A stretch of 64,000 nucleotides of DNA from Forficula auricularia. Taxonomy: Eukaryota; Arthropoda; Insecta; Dermaptera; Forficulidae. The DNA lies in contig JALMQS010000187.1 of NCBI GenBank assembly GCA_024734495.1, forward strand, positions 9,006,769 to 9,070,768, written 5' to 3'. Below, one piece after another: positions 43,969 to 54,967 of the stretch; the first letter of the stretch is position 1; every line of letters begins with the position of its first letter. The notes below the pieces were generated by a model that was given only the letters and a program-made list of their open reading frames with translations, made no database searches and was not told the origin of the DNA. Made by a program: the position numbers and the translations under genes.

Positions 43969-44018
43969 ATAACTATACAGTTTCGGTCACCACTGGTTGA
44001 CCATCCTCAGTAGTTATC
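43969..44018 (-). ncRNA. Hammerhead-ribozyme-like motif with perfect 8-bp stem I
   Basis: On the minus strand: stem I GATAACTA (44018-44011), CTGAGGA (44010-44004), extra T, stem II GGTCA/TGACC with an 8-nt loop, GAAA, CTGT, H17 = A, and TAGTTATC closing stem I with eight Watson-Crick pairs. Stem III is A-U plus C-G with a single-base loop. It stands alone, not in a foldback. It is among the best matches to the hammerhead consensus in the window, apart from the extra base before stem II. Confidence 0.65.
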
Positions 44019-44302
44019 TCGTTCAAGAACCGGAATTTGTCATTTCACATGAAACATTCATTCCCAAATCTTCAATACAGATACATCACACAATTCATTA
44101 CAATCACACACACATATATATATAGCAACAATTTATAAAAACATTTATCACTGAACCAGAAACTATTTTGAATTAATGATTTTTTATTTTTATTATTACT
44201 ATAGCAGCTTTAACAGAGAGAGAACAGAGTCTTGAAATAGTTTTAACTTGTTATTTCGATTATCACTTGGAGATGTCTTCACAATTTTTTATTTATTTTT
44301 AA

Positions 44303-44575
44303 TGCAATCGAATGCAAGATGCAGCCCCTATGGATCTCGAAAGACACTTTCATTACCGAAGAGAAGGGAAAGCTGATCAAGTGAGAGTGTGGAGACGTAG
44401 GTGTTTATACACTCGGCTTTTGAAGGTTTGAAGATTATAAGTTCTGGGAAAGATGGAGCCTGGGAGAGAGTTCCAGTTCCTTGAAGTCATGGGGACAAAC
44501 GTATTGACAAATGAAGTGGTCCCACAATTTTCTAATTTAACCGCGAAAAACTATTTGGAAATTAAATTAAATGCC
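44303..44575 (-). pseudogene. LINE 3'-end fragment (subfamily of 1777-2350)
   Basis: It shares the 3' end (aatgcaatcgaatgcaag) and the C-terminal codons with 1786-2045; it breaks off near 44560. The oligo-A complement (tttatttatttttaatg) precedes it. Confidence 0.75.
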
Positions 44576-44635
44576 AATCGTTTTAAGTATCCCTAAACTT
44601 GATTGTCATGTTTTTTTTTAATTTCTTCACAAACA

Positions 44636-45720
44636 GGGGTGACCTATGTGAGTATTAAGGTTGTCATCGATGGAATATCATCGTTCCCCTTCCACACCAA
44701 CGCTGGAGTTCCTCAGGGATCGGTTATCTCCCCTACGAATTTTCTTATCTATATCAACGACCTTCTAAACTTGCCCTCCAATCCGGTACATTGTTACCCA
44801 GATGACAGCACCCTACATAACCCCCCTGCATCGCATAAAAACCGTGAAGACGTGCCTCTGCAATTAATTTAGACTTATAAAACTTAAAAACTGGGGATCC
44901 CAAAACTTAGTTAACTTCAATGCAGGGAAAACTCAGTGTTGCCTTATTTCTAGGCGCGTCGACAGAAACCTCCCAAACATATCATTCGACTCAAACTCAC
45001 TAGAATTCAGGGATAAAATTTCAATGCTAGGCGTAACTCTAGGGTCTGACCTTTCATGGAATGACCATATCTCAACCACTGCTAAAGCTGCAGCGCGCAA
45101 GCTTGGTCTCCTATTTAGGTCTAGACGCTGTTATACTCCCAGTCAACTTCTTATACTGTATAAGGCTCAAATTCGTCCCTGTTTCGAATATGGCTCTCAT
45201 CTGTGGAGGGGTGCATCCAAGCATTCTCTTGCTACACTGGATGCAATTCAGAAGCGAGCAATTAAACTAATAGGAGACCCGGCTCTAACCAACTCACTCG
45301 ACTCCCTGGCTCACCGAAGAACCGTATTCTGCCCTTTCCCTGTACTACAGATACTATCACGGTGTCTGTTCAGTCGAGCTGAAATCACTTATCCCCCTAA
45401 TGCCCTCTTTACGAGAAACACGCGGTTTTCTCACGCTCAGCACCCCTTCGCTGTCAAATTGGATAAAAGTCGAACAAGCGCTTTCTCCAACTCTTTTATC
45501 CCTATGACCTCCAGAGACTGGAACTCGCTCCCTGCCACCATCTTTCCCGCGACTTATAACCTTCAGCTATTTAAGACCCGTATCCACAGATATCTTTGAC
45601 CTCCGCCCAACCCATAAAATTCTTTCTTCTTCTTTTCACGATGGAGGGGCCAACCCAGGCCTTTAGGGGTTGCACCTTTTTGGTGTAACTCCTTCTCTCA
45701 TCATTATCATAAAAAAAACT
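44636..45720 (+). pseudogene. LINE (Jockey/CR1-like) reverse transcriptase, 5'-truncated
   Basis: Near-identical to 28760-29832. The plus strand reads VSIKVVIDGISSFPFHTNAG, VPQGSVISPTNFLIYINDLL, HCYPDDSTL, then a frame change and MLGVTLGSDLSWNDHIS to YNLQLFKTRIHRYL (45024-45599), then the 3' UTR and an A tail at 45711-45718. The catalytic box reads YPDD instead of YADD, and indels near 44850 and 45330 break the frame, so no active enzyme is possible. It is 5'-truncated within motif A-B. Confidence 0.9.
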
Positions 45721-45804
45721 ATTTTTAAAATAACATTTATATAATTTTCATAGTCATATAAAAATACAAAGAAACGGGAGTAGGTATTTTTTATGATTAA
45801 ATTA

Positions 45805-46245
45805 TAATTGAGAAATGATGGAATGCAGCCCAAGTAGAATGAAAAAAACTCTCTCGAATAAAATAGATTTATTGGACAGTCATTTTCTCTCTCAAGAACT
45901 GACGTTTCGTAGGATTTCCTCTTTCTTCAGGATTTAAAAGGGGTCAATGAGGGAAACATACAAGATACCTCCCTGTTCTCTCTTTAAGCAGTTCCTGAAA
46001 TTAGTCTTTTCTCAACAGAGTCATCAATTATTGAGTTGAGAAAAGACAAATTTTGAGCACTACTGAAGGAATGAAGGTATCTTGTATGTTTCCCTCAGTG
46101 ACTCCTTTTAAACCCTGAAGAAAGAGGAAAGATCTTGCGGAACGTCGGTTTTTGAGTGAGAAAAATGATTGTTCAATAAATCTATTTTATTCAAGAGAAT
46201 TTTTTCATTAGGCTGCCTTCCATCGTTTCTCAATTATAACTTCTC
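45805..46245 (+). mobile_element. Hammerhead-like foldback element, family J copy 1
   Basis: Inverted arms run from ttataattgagaaatgatgg (about 45805) to its mirror (46243), around 'gagaaaagac..gttgagaaaagac' blocks. The left arm, minus strand 45889-45940, keeps CTGAAGA, GAAA, CGTC. The right arm, plus strand 46105-46160, keeps CTGAAGA and a 5-bp stem I (AAACC/GGTTT) but has GGAA for GAAA. A related element lies at 59324-60190. Confidence 0.6.
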
Positions 46246-46548
46246 CCAGTCCGTCTCTCTCCTAAGAAAAAACTACTTCTATAATATTGGATTGTGAAAA
46301 CGTGGTAATCGAAAGCCACATGGATTACACTAGTCCCACCAGATATATTTATATTATTTGCTTGAAAAGAGCCAAGTTTGAATTTTCTAGGGATTATGAT
46401 ATACCGTAATCAAGCGATCTCTTAGAATCAAATATGCGTATCATAGAGTCACAAAAAAGAAGTTGGAAATAATTAAGAAGATTAGAATGTCTTTGACAGA
46501 AAAAGATTGTTAATCAGATTATATTAAACCCATTAGTCTTTTTGTTTT

Positions 46549-46801
46549 AATTATAATCTGAAGATTTTGTTCCAACAGCGAAATTTTCTTTCCTGATGAG
46601 AAGTGCCTGGAGATTTTGGAGTGAACTAAATGATGAAGTATGCGTTCCCCCTAGGTAGGTGGCAAAAACGATGTCGCTCGATTGATTTCCCGTAAAGCGG
46701 ATTCCCTTGCTCTGTCGATTCTCGCCCACTGTTTGAAGATCCCAGTTAGCATTTTCAACCAAGGCGGTCACAATTGTCTGGCCGTCTTTGTTCTCCTGGG
46801 T
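46549..46801 (-). CDS. Candidate terminal coding exon, function unknown
   Basis: The minus strand, after a possible acceptor (gtgtttgacacccag|GAG, at about 46802), is open for about 83 codons to TAA: ENKDGQTIVTALVENANWDL, QTVGENRQSKGIRFTGNQSS, DIVFATYLGGTHTSSFSSLQ, ending NFAVGTKSSDYN. Codon use is balanced and protein-like, unlike the surrounding AT-rich sequence, and no repeat copy is seen in the window. I do not recognise the family. It may be the last exon of a minus-strand gene whose earlier exon could be 60840-61035. Confidence 0.42.
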
Positions 46802-46822
46802 GTCAAACACAATCATCATCAA

Positions 46823-47014
46823 GATTAATAAAGAAGTATACTTTCTCTATTATTTTAAATACTTACATATTTGCACTTGTTCTAATAAAATTGAAGGAAA
46901 CTGTTTTAAAAATGTTCAAGAATAGACACGCTGTTCCTAATCAACTAATCAAAGAGTGTTTTTGTGTTTAGTCAACCATTTAATAATTAATAAAAATAAT
47001 AATAAATTTTATTG
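46823..47014. other. No recognised feature
   Basis: AT-rich; would be intron if the exon call at 46549 is right. Confidence 0.4.
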
Positions 47015-47028
47015 AACCAATTATTTTA

Positions 47029-47350
47029 TAAAAATAAAGTTTAGGGAAAGCGGTGTTGGTTTATAGTGAAACATATTAAACACAGGAATTATTTAACGGG
47101 TTGTAGTGGTGTTTCACAAAGAGGAAATAAAATTAAAAAATTAAAAGATCTTTTAAATTATTTTGGAGATTTTTTTATTTATCTCTATACATATTTCGGG
47201 CTATGAACCCTTCATCAGAAAACAGTTTTCTGTTAAACCTCCTGATGAAGGGTTTATAGCCCGAAATATGTATAGAGATAAATAAAAAAATCCCAAAAAT
47301 AATTTAAAAGATTTTTAATTTTTTAATTTTATTTCCTCTTTGTGAAACAA
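47029..47350 (+). mobile_element. Hammerhead-like foldback element, family G copy 2
   Basis: AACCAATTATTTTA flanks it at 47015-47028 and 47351-47364 (14-bp direct repeat). The target is itself a repeat unit that also occurs uninterrupted at 37440, which confirms the pre-insertion sequence. Arms 47095-47215 and 47225-47348 are inverted copies; the left outer part (agggaaagcggtgttgg) has no mirror. Confidence 0.72.
47234..47280 (+). ncRNA. Hammerhead-ribozyme-like motif (family G)
   Basis: Stem I CTC (47239-47241) with GAG (47275-47277); CTGATGA 47242-47248; extra A; stem II GGG/CCC; GAAA 47263-47266; stem III ATA/TAT with a 2-nt loop; H17 = A 47274. Confidence 0.5.
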
Positions 47351-47614
47351 AACCAATTATTTTACATGCATTAACGTATACATTTTATTTGAGCTTCGAC
47401 TTCGGAGATTACATCCCCACCATCGACTGTTCTTGATCTTCTCGGGCTTGCGATAATGTTTTTAGTCCGTGTTTGTAGTAAGAGATTTAATAATTAAATT
47501 TCCCAATTATATTATATAATAATATTTGTAATGAAATATTAATGGTATTTTAATTAAAAAAAAATTAAATATCTATAAGGAATAATAAGAAATTAAATAG
47601 AATTATGAGGTGGG

Positions 47615-47850
47615 TTTTCAAATCAAATAAAACAAAAATGAGTTTTTATCTCGATATTTTACTACTTCCGATTGGCGTAGTTAGGAAATTTTCCTAGGGG
47701 GGGGGGTCGGTCATCTTACTTATATATTTCGGATTATCAGCAGAGATAAAAACTCATTTTTGTTTTATTTTATGTGAAACCCACCTCGTAATTTTAATTA
47801 ATTTCTTATTATTAAAAAATGTTTCACCTTGAACCAACACCTATCTCTTT
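47615..47850. mobile_element. Foldback element interrupted by another insert
   Basis: gaggtgggtttt..aaaacaaaaatgagttttt (47617-47650) is mirrored at 47741-47790. The ribozyme-like core is disrupted: between the arms lies one end (ttccgattggcgtagttagg) of a second structure. Confidence 0.5.
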
Positions 47851-48192
47851 AAAATTAATCTATAATGAAGTTGTTTATCTTTTATGACAACAAAACATTA
47901 AAATATTATCTGTATATTTGTGCCGGAAGCTGGAAGAATCATGGGCGTAGTTAGGGGGTGAGTGTCTCCTACAAAATTCATTGCTGCCCCCCCCTAGAAA
48001 AATCGAAACTCCATTATTACGAGGCATCATTTATGTATTTATCATTAAATTATTTCGTTACTTCCAAAATTTGTCAATTCTACTAAAAAATTAGTTGATC
48101 TTTAATCGGATTACCGAAATTGAAATCTTGTAGTGGCTAATCAGCTGACCGACTGCCCCCTAGGAAAATTCCCTAACTACGCCAATCGGAAC
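47666..48192. repeat. Inverted pair around 'ggcgtagttagg'
   Basis: ttccgattggcgtagttagg (47667-47686) and its mirror ctaactacgccaatcggaa (48172-48191) bracket 0.5 kb, with 'ttttcctaggggg' also mirrored. A third, direct copy of gcgtagttaggggg sits at 47944. Confidence 0.5.
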
Positions 48193-48595
48193 AAGTAAAA
48201 TATAATCAGTTCTCGCCATTGAAAACACAAACATTTTGGCACCAGTACGTAATTTCTGCGTTTTGAGTTATCATGGGTATCAGAGTCAAAACAGGCAGAC
48301 ACATAGACACAAAAATAATGGTTGTAAACATTTTTAAACACAATGAGCAAACAAACTTTAGTTTAATCTTTTCTAAAGACGTAGCTGTAAGTACGTTCTT
48401 ATTAACAGCTTCAATGATTAATATAATAAACACAATTTACAAAGCAAAATTGATTATAAATACGTAATGAAAAATCAAATAAAACAAAAAATAAACACCA
48501 TATCGAGGCAGCAATGGAGAGGAGACTCGTCGGTATAACGCCCTGGGAGCAATGTCAGGTGAATAAATAAGCAATAATAAATTAAAAATAATGTT
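48193..48595. other. Repeat scrap and spacer
   Basis: 48228-48290 (cattttggcaccagtacg, tatcatgggtatcagagt) belongs to the dispersed repeat also at 10418 and 57050. Nothing else is recognised. Confidence 0.45.
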
Positions 48596-48599
48596 AATA

Positions 48600-49215
48600 T
48601 TGTAGGATTTTATTCTCTACTCCTTTCAATATAAAATGCTTTTTAAAAATAAAGATTCATTTTCGCCTTGAGAAAGGCGCTTGTTTGATGTTCACCAGTC
48701 AGAATCTTTCGATCAACTGACAGGTGAACGGCGGAGACCACGCCCCTTTTATAATCACAGGCCGCGAGCGCGAATATTTACGCATACCTCAACCCTAAAA
48801 CCGCGACCAATTAACCAATCAGTTTAATTGTTAATTAGAGCCGTCAGGCTTATAAAGGCAGCAAGTCTCTTGAAGAAAGATCAGTTGCTGAATCTCATTG
48901 AAGGAGACAACTCTCCGAGGTGATTACCTGGGAACGATTTGTTAAAGAGACGGCTTGTGTCTATGTCATGGCTCTGAAGCGAAGAAGTAATCTTATACAC
49001 GTTGTGTTTAAAGTTTGCCAAGAAAAGGTAACGAAAAGGCAATAAATGCGGCCTTTGTGCCAATATTTTATTTAAAGCATATTTCTACCGCCTTTGTGCA
49101 AATTCTTATTTTAAAATAGCATTTTCTGGCTTTACGCCTGCCAAAAGAGATTTTAATCTCTGAAGATCTACTCTCATCCAAGTCCGGCGAATATCCATCT
49201 AACTAACCCTTCGAG
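48600..49215 (+). repeat. LTR-like segment with core promoter
   Basis: This 0.6-kb stretch is less AT-rich than its surroundings. It contains TATAAA (48851-48856) placed 32 bp before the A of a TCAGT arthropod initiator (48881-48885), followed about 155 bp later by an AATAAA signal (49040-49045). This order is typical of an insect LTR. A possible solo LTR starts tgtagg (48601) and ends near 49205, but no target duplication or internal gag/pol sequence was found. Confidence 0.35.
48851..48885 (+). promoter_or_regulatory. TATA box plus TCAGT initiator
   Basis: TATAAA starts at -32 relative to the initiator adenine (48883), an ideal RNA polymerase II geometry for arthropods. Confidence 0.45.
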
Positions 49216-49271
49216 CTAAAACTAAAATTCATCCATCATCTTAATAATTTCCTATAATATACTGCATTTTT

Positions 49272-49400
49272 TTATTGGCCTAGGGAACTAAATGCCCATT
49301 TTGTTTGTTAAGTCGTTCACAGCAGAGTGTGCTTGTCTGTGGAAGCGTCAAGTGGGGATAAATTGGTGTAGGAATCAGATTATAGCCGGTCAAATAGTTT
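49272..49400 (+). repeat. Dispersed repeat, copy 2 (pair with 1245-1350)
   Basis: Shares 'tgcccatttt', 'gtgtaggaatcagattatag' and 'ccggtcaaata' with 1245-1350. Confidence 0.45.
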
Positions 49401-50265
49401 ACTGCCCTTAACTAACCCAAAAAATTAACGGGTACTACTGAAATATAATAATGGATACTACATTGTGTGTCGTAAATAAAATAAAGATTCCTGGGGGTAA
49501 GATTATATATAGTAACCCAGTATGCACAAGTCACACCACATATTTTTAATATTATTTATTTCAAATTAAAAATATTAAATTAAAGGTGTTTTTGATAATA
49601 ACGAACGAGAATAATGACATAATGACCTATTCTATTATATTTATTAAACACCGAGATATTTTGGTTTGTTAATGTTTAAAAGCTCTAAAACCCTTAGTAT
49701 TCACAATTAAATTGCAGATGAAGTGAAAATTATATTTTGAAATTAATATTCAATATGTCAATCAACACTTTATAATTGCGTTTGAAGTAGAAAACAAAGA
49801 CCACATCGTCCCTTTAATAGAAAATGGTGATCACCTACAATTTAGTTAATTTTAATATAGGTAAGACAATGTGATCTAATTACTAGGATATTTGTTGTGA
49901 ATTAAATTCTTCGAAGATTTGAGAGTCAATTTTAAATGACAATTTGAGCTTCTTTCTTTTTGAAAAAACAATCAGTGTATTAATTTAAACTCAATAAATT
50001 ATAACTTGGAAATTCATTTTAAGTATTTTTTATTTCTTTTTGTTTATTATGTGTTTGTCTGATGGGTTCGCTCAAAAAAAGAGAGTAGTTTGAGTGTGAT
50101 TACTAAGACTAATTTTAGCTTTTATTTTACGATTTTTGAACATTTCAGAGAAAAATCAAAATAAACAAGCGCTCAGAACAGAAACTAGCGATTAAAGAGA
50201 GCACATTCTATGCATATCCAACTTCAACCTAAGGAAAATCATTTTAAAATAGGGAATGTTAAAAA
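49401..50265. other. No recognised feature
   Basis: AT-rich, nothing supported. Confidence 0.5.
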
Positions 50266-50269
50266 TAAA

Positions 50270-51070
50270 ATATATATTAGGGGTTGAAAGTTAATTCGGA
50301 GGGAGGATGGTTCCAAAAAATAAAATTATTAAATCTTCAAACCCGAAAAAACAAGAAATCGGTTATATAATAGGGAAGAGGTGCTTATTTAAAGAGTAAA
50401 GAAATATTTTAACAGGGGCCACCTGGGGGGGGGGTGTTATAAAAATTAAAATTATTTTAAGCCATGGAATAAAAGAATCAAGCATCTTTAAAAAATTGAA
50501 TTAATATTTCATTGGTGCCAAAAATGGAGGAGGATGGGTTCAAAAATTCAAATTATTAAACTTCAAATTCAGTAGGAAGATTGGCGTTTAATAAGATTTG
50601 AGAAAAAATAAAATTCCATAAAAACTCAAAATGGTAGAGAGGGCTTAAAAATAAAAACTATTAAGCTTCAAGCCAAGAAGTGAAGATATAGATAAAATTT
50701 ACTTTGAAGGAGACTTTAATTTAAAATGCTGAGCGAATAATTCTCAGGAAGAGAGGATAATTCGAAATAATTTTAAAAGAATTTAAAGCCCAAAATTTTG
50801 AATCTTACTTTAAAAAAATATTAAAATAAAGTAATTTTTAATACCCCCCCCCCCCACCCTACACACATATAGGTACCTACACATTTGAACCTCAATAGAA
50901 AATTCAATTTTTCGACCTCCTCACCAATTTTGGATCTCTGGTAAAATTCTGAGTAAATTTCTTCTAACAATATTTCCTGGGCTTGAAATTAAAAATTGTA
51001 ACTTTTTGAACCGCCTCCCCATTTTAGGTCCATGTGAAAACTTTACAGAGAAATATTTAAAGGTTGAATA
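50270..51070. repeat. Degenerate repeat array
   Basis: Blocks of 'aaaattaaaattattaaact/tcaaac' beside G runs recur about every 110-130 bp. They resemble the interior of the ACTTTACCATAC-family elements, so this is probably an old, expanded remnant of that family. Confidence 0.35.
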
Positions 51071-51630
51071 AAATTACATTTTTCTTGTTTTATTTCGTTA
51101 ATTAAGATTTGATGAATTTTTGGTTATTCACAAACTCTCCAATCATTATAATTCATATTTATTGAATAATTGAAAAGAAAATAGGTTAAAATTTGCAATT
51201 TATCTTCTCCAATTGAAGTACGATCCGTTCATTTCAATTTCTCGGGGCCACCGGAATGACAAGATTTATCTTCATCTCATTCATATCAATTATGCCCGCA
51301 GGGAAATCAATAAAATAAATCCTTTGCTACGGACAAAAAAGATAAAATGGAAAAAGTATAAAGAAAGGTGTTTTTGTGCTGGCTGAATGAAATATCTACA
51401 AACGGCGTAAAAGAAAAGTAATTAATTTGCCATCATTTTCGAGAGGAAAAAAAGGTTAACCTTATGATTTATAAGAGAAAATAATTTTTTATTTCTTCTC
51501 TGAACATACTGTAAAATAACCCTAATTTCAATTAAAAACAAAACTTTATTATTTTTATTATAGCATTGTTTATTATCTTACTGATTATATTTTTATCCCT
51601 TTAACCAATCAAATATTAATATATATATAT
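51071..51630. other. No recognised feature
   Basis: AT-rich, nothing supported. Confidence 0.5.
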
Positions 51631-51990
51631 CAGTGGCGTGCGACTCATGAATGCCGTGGATGCGGCGCATTCCTAAAATTTCAAACATTTAGAGTATTTT
51701 CATAAATATGTGTATAAGATCAACTTCAAAATTTCAGGAGGATCTGAAAATTTTCAAATTATTATCCGTTTTTAAAATATTTCTATAAAAACATTTTTTA
51801 TTTTAAAAAGTATATTGGTTCTCAAAATGAAATAAAATTGCTGCATAGTTTCAAGGAGGAATTAAAATGAATGATTTCAAAAAATGATAATGTTAATTCT
51901 TTTAAAATAAAATATCTTATTTCAAAGTTGATCTTATTTCTAAATAATTTTCCAAATAAATATCGATTTGTTGAAATTAAAATTTAAAGT
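51631..51990. mobile_element. hAT-like element end (family of 6248)
   Basis: It starts cagtggcgtgcgactcatga, and 51680-51870 is the reverse complement of 6780-6970 (aacatttagagtattttcat, ttcaggaggatctgaaaatt). Only this end is clear. Confidence 0.45.
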
Positions 51991-52130
51991 ATGTGACACC
52001 CATGATAGCTATCTGATATGCACACCATTAGCTTAATTTTGCGAAGTGCCATCATTTTCATTTTCATATCATTGATTGACTTGCTAACATCCCATACTAC
52101 TCCTCATTAAAAAAAATTATCGAAATACAT

Positions 52131-53111
52131 ACCACTTTAGAAAAAGCCGCTCAAGCGGTTGCGCTTCTTCAAAGTGGACTGAGTCAGCGAATTGTGGCAA
52201 GGAGGCTCAATGTGAGCCGATCAACAGTTAGAAGAGCATACAAAAGTTATCAGGAGACCGGCGCTTTTGCCAGAAGGCCCGGATCAGGAAGAACTCGATC
52301 TACCATGGAGTGAGACGATCAGTTTATTCGCTTGACATACTTGCGCAATCGTCACCTCACTGGCGTTCAAGTGCAACAGCAGCTACATGAGGTCCGAGAA
52401 GTGGCTGTCAGTAGATGGACAAGTGAGACAAAGACTTCGAGAAGGAGGCCCGACTCCACATCTACCTGTACGTGGTCCGAAATTGACCACAGCTCACCGA
52501 CAAGCGCGACTTCGTTTCGCAAGGGAACACCTTAATTGGTCCTTGGAGCAGTGGAGGACTGTTCTCTTCTCGGAAAAATGTAAAATTAATCTTCATGGTA
52601 ATGACGGACGCAGAAGAGTCTATCAAAGAGACGGATAACGTTTCGCACAAGTCTGCATCGCAGAAAGGGTCGCATTTGGCGGTGGCTCGTGGACGGTCTG
52701 GGGCGGCATTTCCCATGACGGAAAGACTGATATTGTTTTCGTTTCTGGGCCAAAATTGGGCAACTTAACTGCAACTCGTTACATTGAAGAGGTTCTGGAG
52801 AGTCACGTGATGCCTTACGCTGACTATGTTGGTGAGAGTTTCATGTTGAAGCATGACAATGCCCAGCCTCACGTCGCGACAACGGTCGCACGTACGTGCA
52901 TGACGTCGGTATTCCGGTCATGGAGTGGCCAGCACTAAGTCCAAGACTTTAATCCTATCGAACACCTTTGGGACGAACTCAAGAGAAGGATCCAGGCTAG
53001 GCATCCTGTAATTCAGTCAGTCCAGGAACTTAAAGTGGCCATTGAAGAAGAATGGGACAATATTCCACAAAACTTCATTGAAACATTAATAAAATCGATG
53101 AAAAAACGTAC
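52131..53111 (+). pseudogene. Tc1-like transposase, inactivated
   Basis: Conceptual translation runs from the N-terminal helix-turn-helix (AAQAVALLQSGLSQRIVARR, STVRRAYKSYQETGAFARRP) through RQRLREGGPTPHLPVRGPKL, the catalytic core, and DFNPIEHLWDELKRRI to the C-terminus. It has in-frame stops (after RSTME, after YQRDG, after WSGQH) and one frameshift near 52420. The first catalytic aspartate is replaced: the usual SDE box reads SEK before INLHGNDG. The second (KHDNAQPH) and the final acidic residue (HLWDE) are still visible. The more balanced base composition than the surroundings fits a relatively recent arrival. Terminal inverted repeats were not found; the 3' side is joined directly to the next element. 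Confidence 0.9.
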
Positions 53112-54099
53112 CAGTCATAAAAATAATTTTTAAAAAAAAATAAAACCGACTTCAAAAAAATTAAATGCAACAAATAAAATAATAATAATTTAAAAAATCA
53201 AATAAAATACACTAAAAGGTATATAATAATTATCTTATTTAATTACAACTAAACGATGAAATATTAACATGAAATTACTTTTTTGGAGTCGGTGCCAAAC
53301 AAAACAATACCTATAAGCGAGCGTACCCGCCAAACGTACTAAGTAAGATTCGTCGAGTGCGATTCATAAAATGCATATTTTTGGCACCGACTTCAAAAAG
53401 TAATTTCATGTTAATATTTCGTCGTTTAGTTGTAATTAAATAAGATAATTATTTTATACCTTTTAGTGTATTTTATTTTATTTTTAAGTTATTATTATTT
53501 TATTTGTTGAATTTAATTTTTTTGAAGTCGATTTTATTTTTTTTATAAAAATTATTTTTATTTTTCTCTTTTTAGTGATTATTAATAGTGATTTAATATA
53601 ATACCTTGCATGCATCTCGTAAGAGAAAGCGTCGGGAGAATGAATCAGAAAATGATAATAAAATTCAATTCATAAATCGAGAAATTATCTCAAAACGTTA
53701 GCGGGTTTTAAATGAATGTTTTAAGATTTTTTTATAAAAGATTTTATTTATTATAATTTCGATTATTTGGTCATAGAATTGGAGATTTACGTTATTTCGT
53801 CATTGATCATATCTTTAGAACTTGACCAAATTAATATGGTACTACCCCTAGGGTACCCTCTTTCCAATAAAAAAAGAATCATTCAAAATCAGTTCATAAA
53901 CAAAGAAGTTATGCCTGAACAAACATATCAAAAAAGGTCCAATACCAATGAAAAAAAACGGGACCAATCGGAAGCTAGACTAAACCCAATGCAAAAAAAT
54001 CATCAAAATTGGTTCACAATTGGCGGAGAAATGAGGTAACCTACACACAAAAAAAAATCAGTCGAATTGAGAACCTCCTCCTTTTTTGAAGTCTGTTAA
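53112..54099 (-). mobile_element. Foldback element, ACCGACTTC family, copy 1
   Basis: The ends carry TTAACAGACTTCAAAAAAGG (minus strand from 54099) and ttttttgaagtcggttttat (at 53138-53160). The 53140-53560 part is a hairpin with arms of about 170 bp (ttaaatgcaacaaataaaat, aaactaaacgatgaaatatt, aagtaatttcatgttaatat in mirror). The whole element is an inverted copy of 57778-58690. The terminal words gaacctcctccttttttgaa and aattgaga are a very common insect repeat end. Confidence 0.7.
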
Positions 54100-54360
54100 A
54101 ATTACTTCAATTTGGGTTTCTCTCAAGCCGTTTTTAGAAAACAGGAAAAACACGAAATTGCAAAATACCAAAAATCTTCAAGTAAACAGCAACTTCCCTT
54201 TCTTCGATTTTAACCAAAATCTTAAAGTACTTATTCTAGCCTCTATTAGACAGCTTAAGTTTCAAATCTCAAAGCTCTGCGACTTTACCGTAGATGAACA
54301 ATTAAAAAAATATCTATTTTACGACACTCCTATTTACACTGCGGGAATATTTCTCCCCAA
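54100..54360 (+). repeat. Repeat related to 14805-15000
   Basis: See the entry at 14281. The open frame 54086-54376 across it is incidental. Confidence 0.5.
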
Positions 54361-54965
54361 TATTACATATTATTAAAATAGTGTAATTATTTCTCTGAAA
54401 TTAATTGGGATTACACGATATGATTTGTTTCTCCAAATGACCACGACATATATATATATAGAGAGAGAGATATCGAACAAATGTACTGAAATTTGTAACA
54501 CAAGCTCGCACTAATGGACTGCAACTCTATAGCATGTTTCAATTTATCTTAAACTATTAATTAATAAAAAAATTTCCGCATTGCTAAAATACTAGTAGTC
54601 TTGAAAAAGCTTTTGACAATTTCTCCAATTTCTTATGAATTTATTTCTATCAGAAGAATAGAGTTAGCTCAATATACATTCATTCTTATAAATTTTATAA
54701 AGGCTTTAAAAAAATTCTCAATTACTACTCCTTAATAATTATAAGAAAGTAAAAAACAAAAATTTACAGAGAATACGAGTATTAAAGGTCATGTTATTTA
54801 TGCAAACATCAGAAAATTTTAACAAATGCTCTTTGATGAAATAGCAAATAAACTGCGACGGATCGTTGCTAAACTTTATTCAAATTCATTTGAAATATCA
54901 ATATGTTTATTCCTTTATTATTAATCAGATATTACTTGCAATTTGCAGTTCATGTTGACTTTAAT
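54361..54965. other. No recognised feature
   Basis: AT-rich with a short TA/GA microsatellite at 54448-54472. Confidence 0.5.
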
Positions 54966-54967
54966 TC

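Noticed and set aside
48495..48570. Short frame MERRLVGIT resembling RTE C-terminal sequence
   Set aside because: Only about nine residues resemble the family; too short to support.
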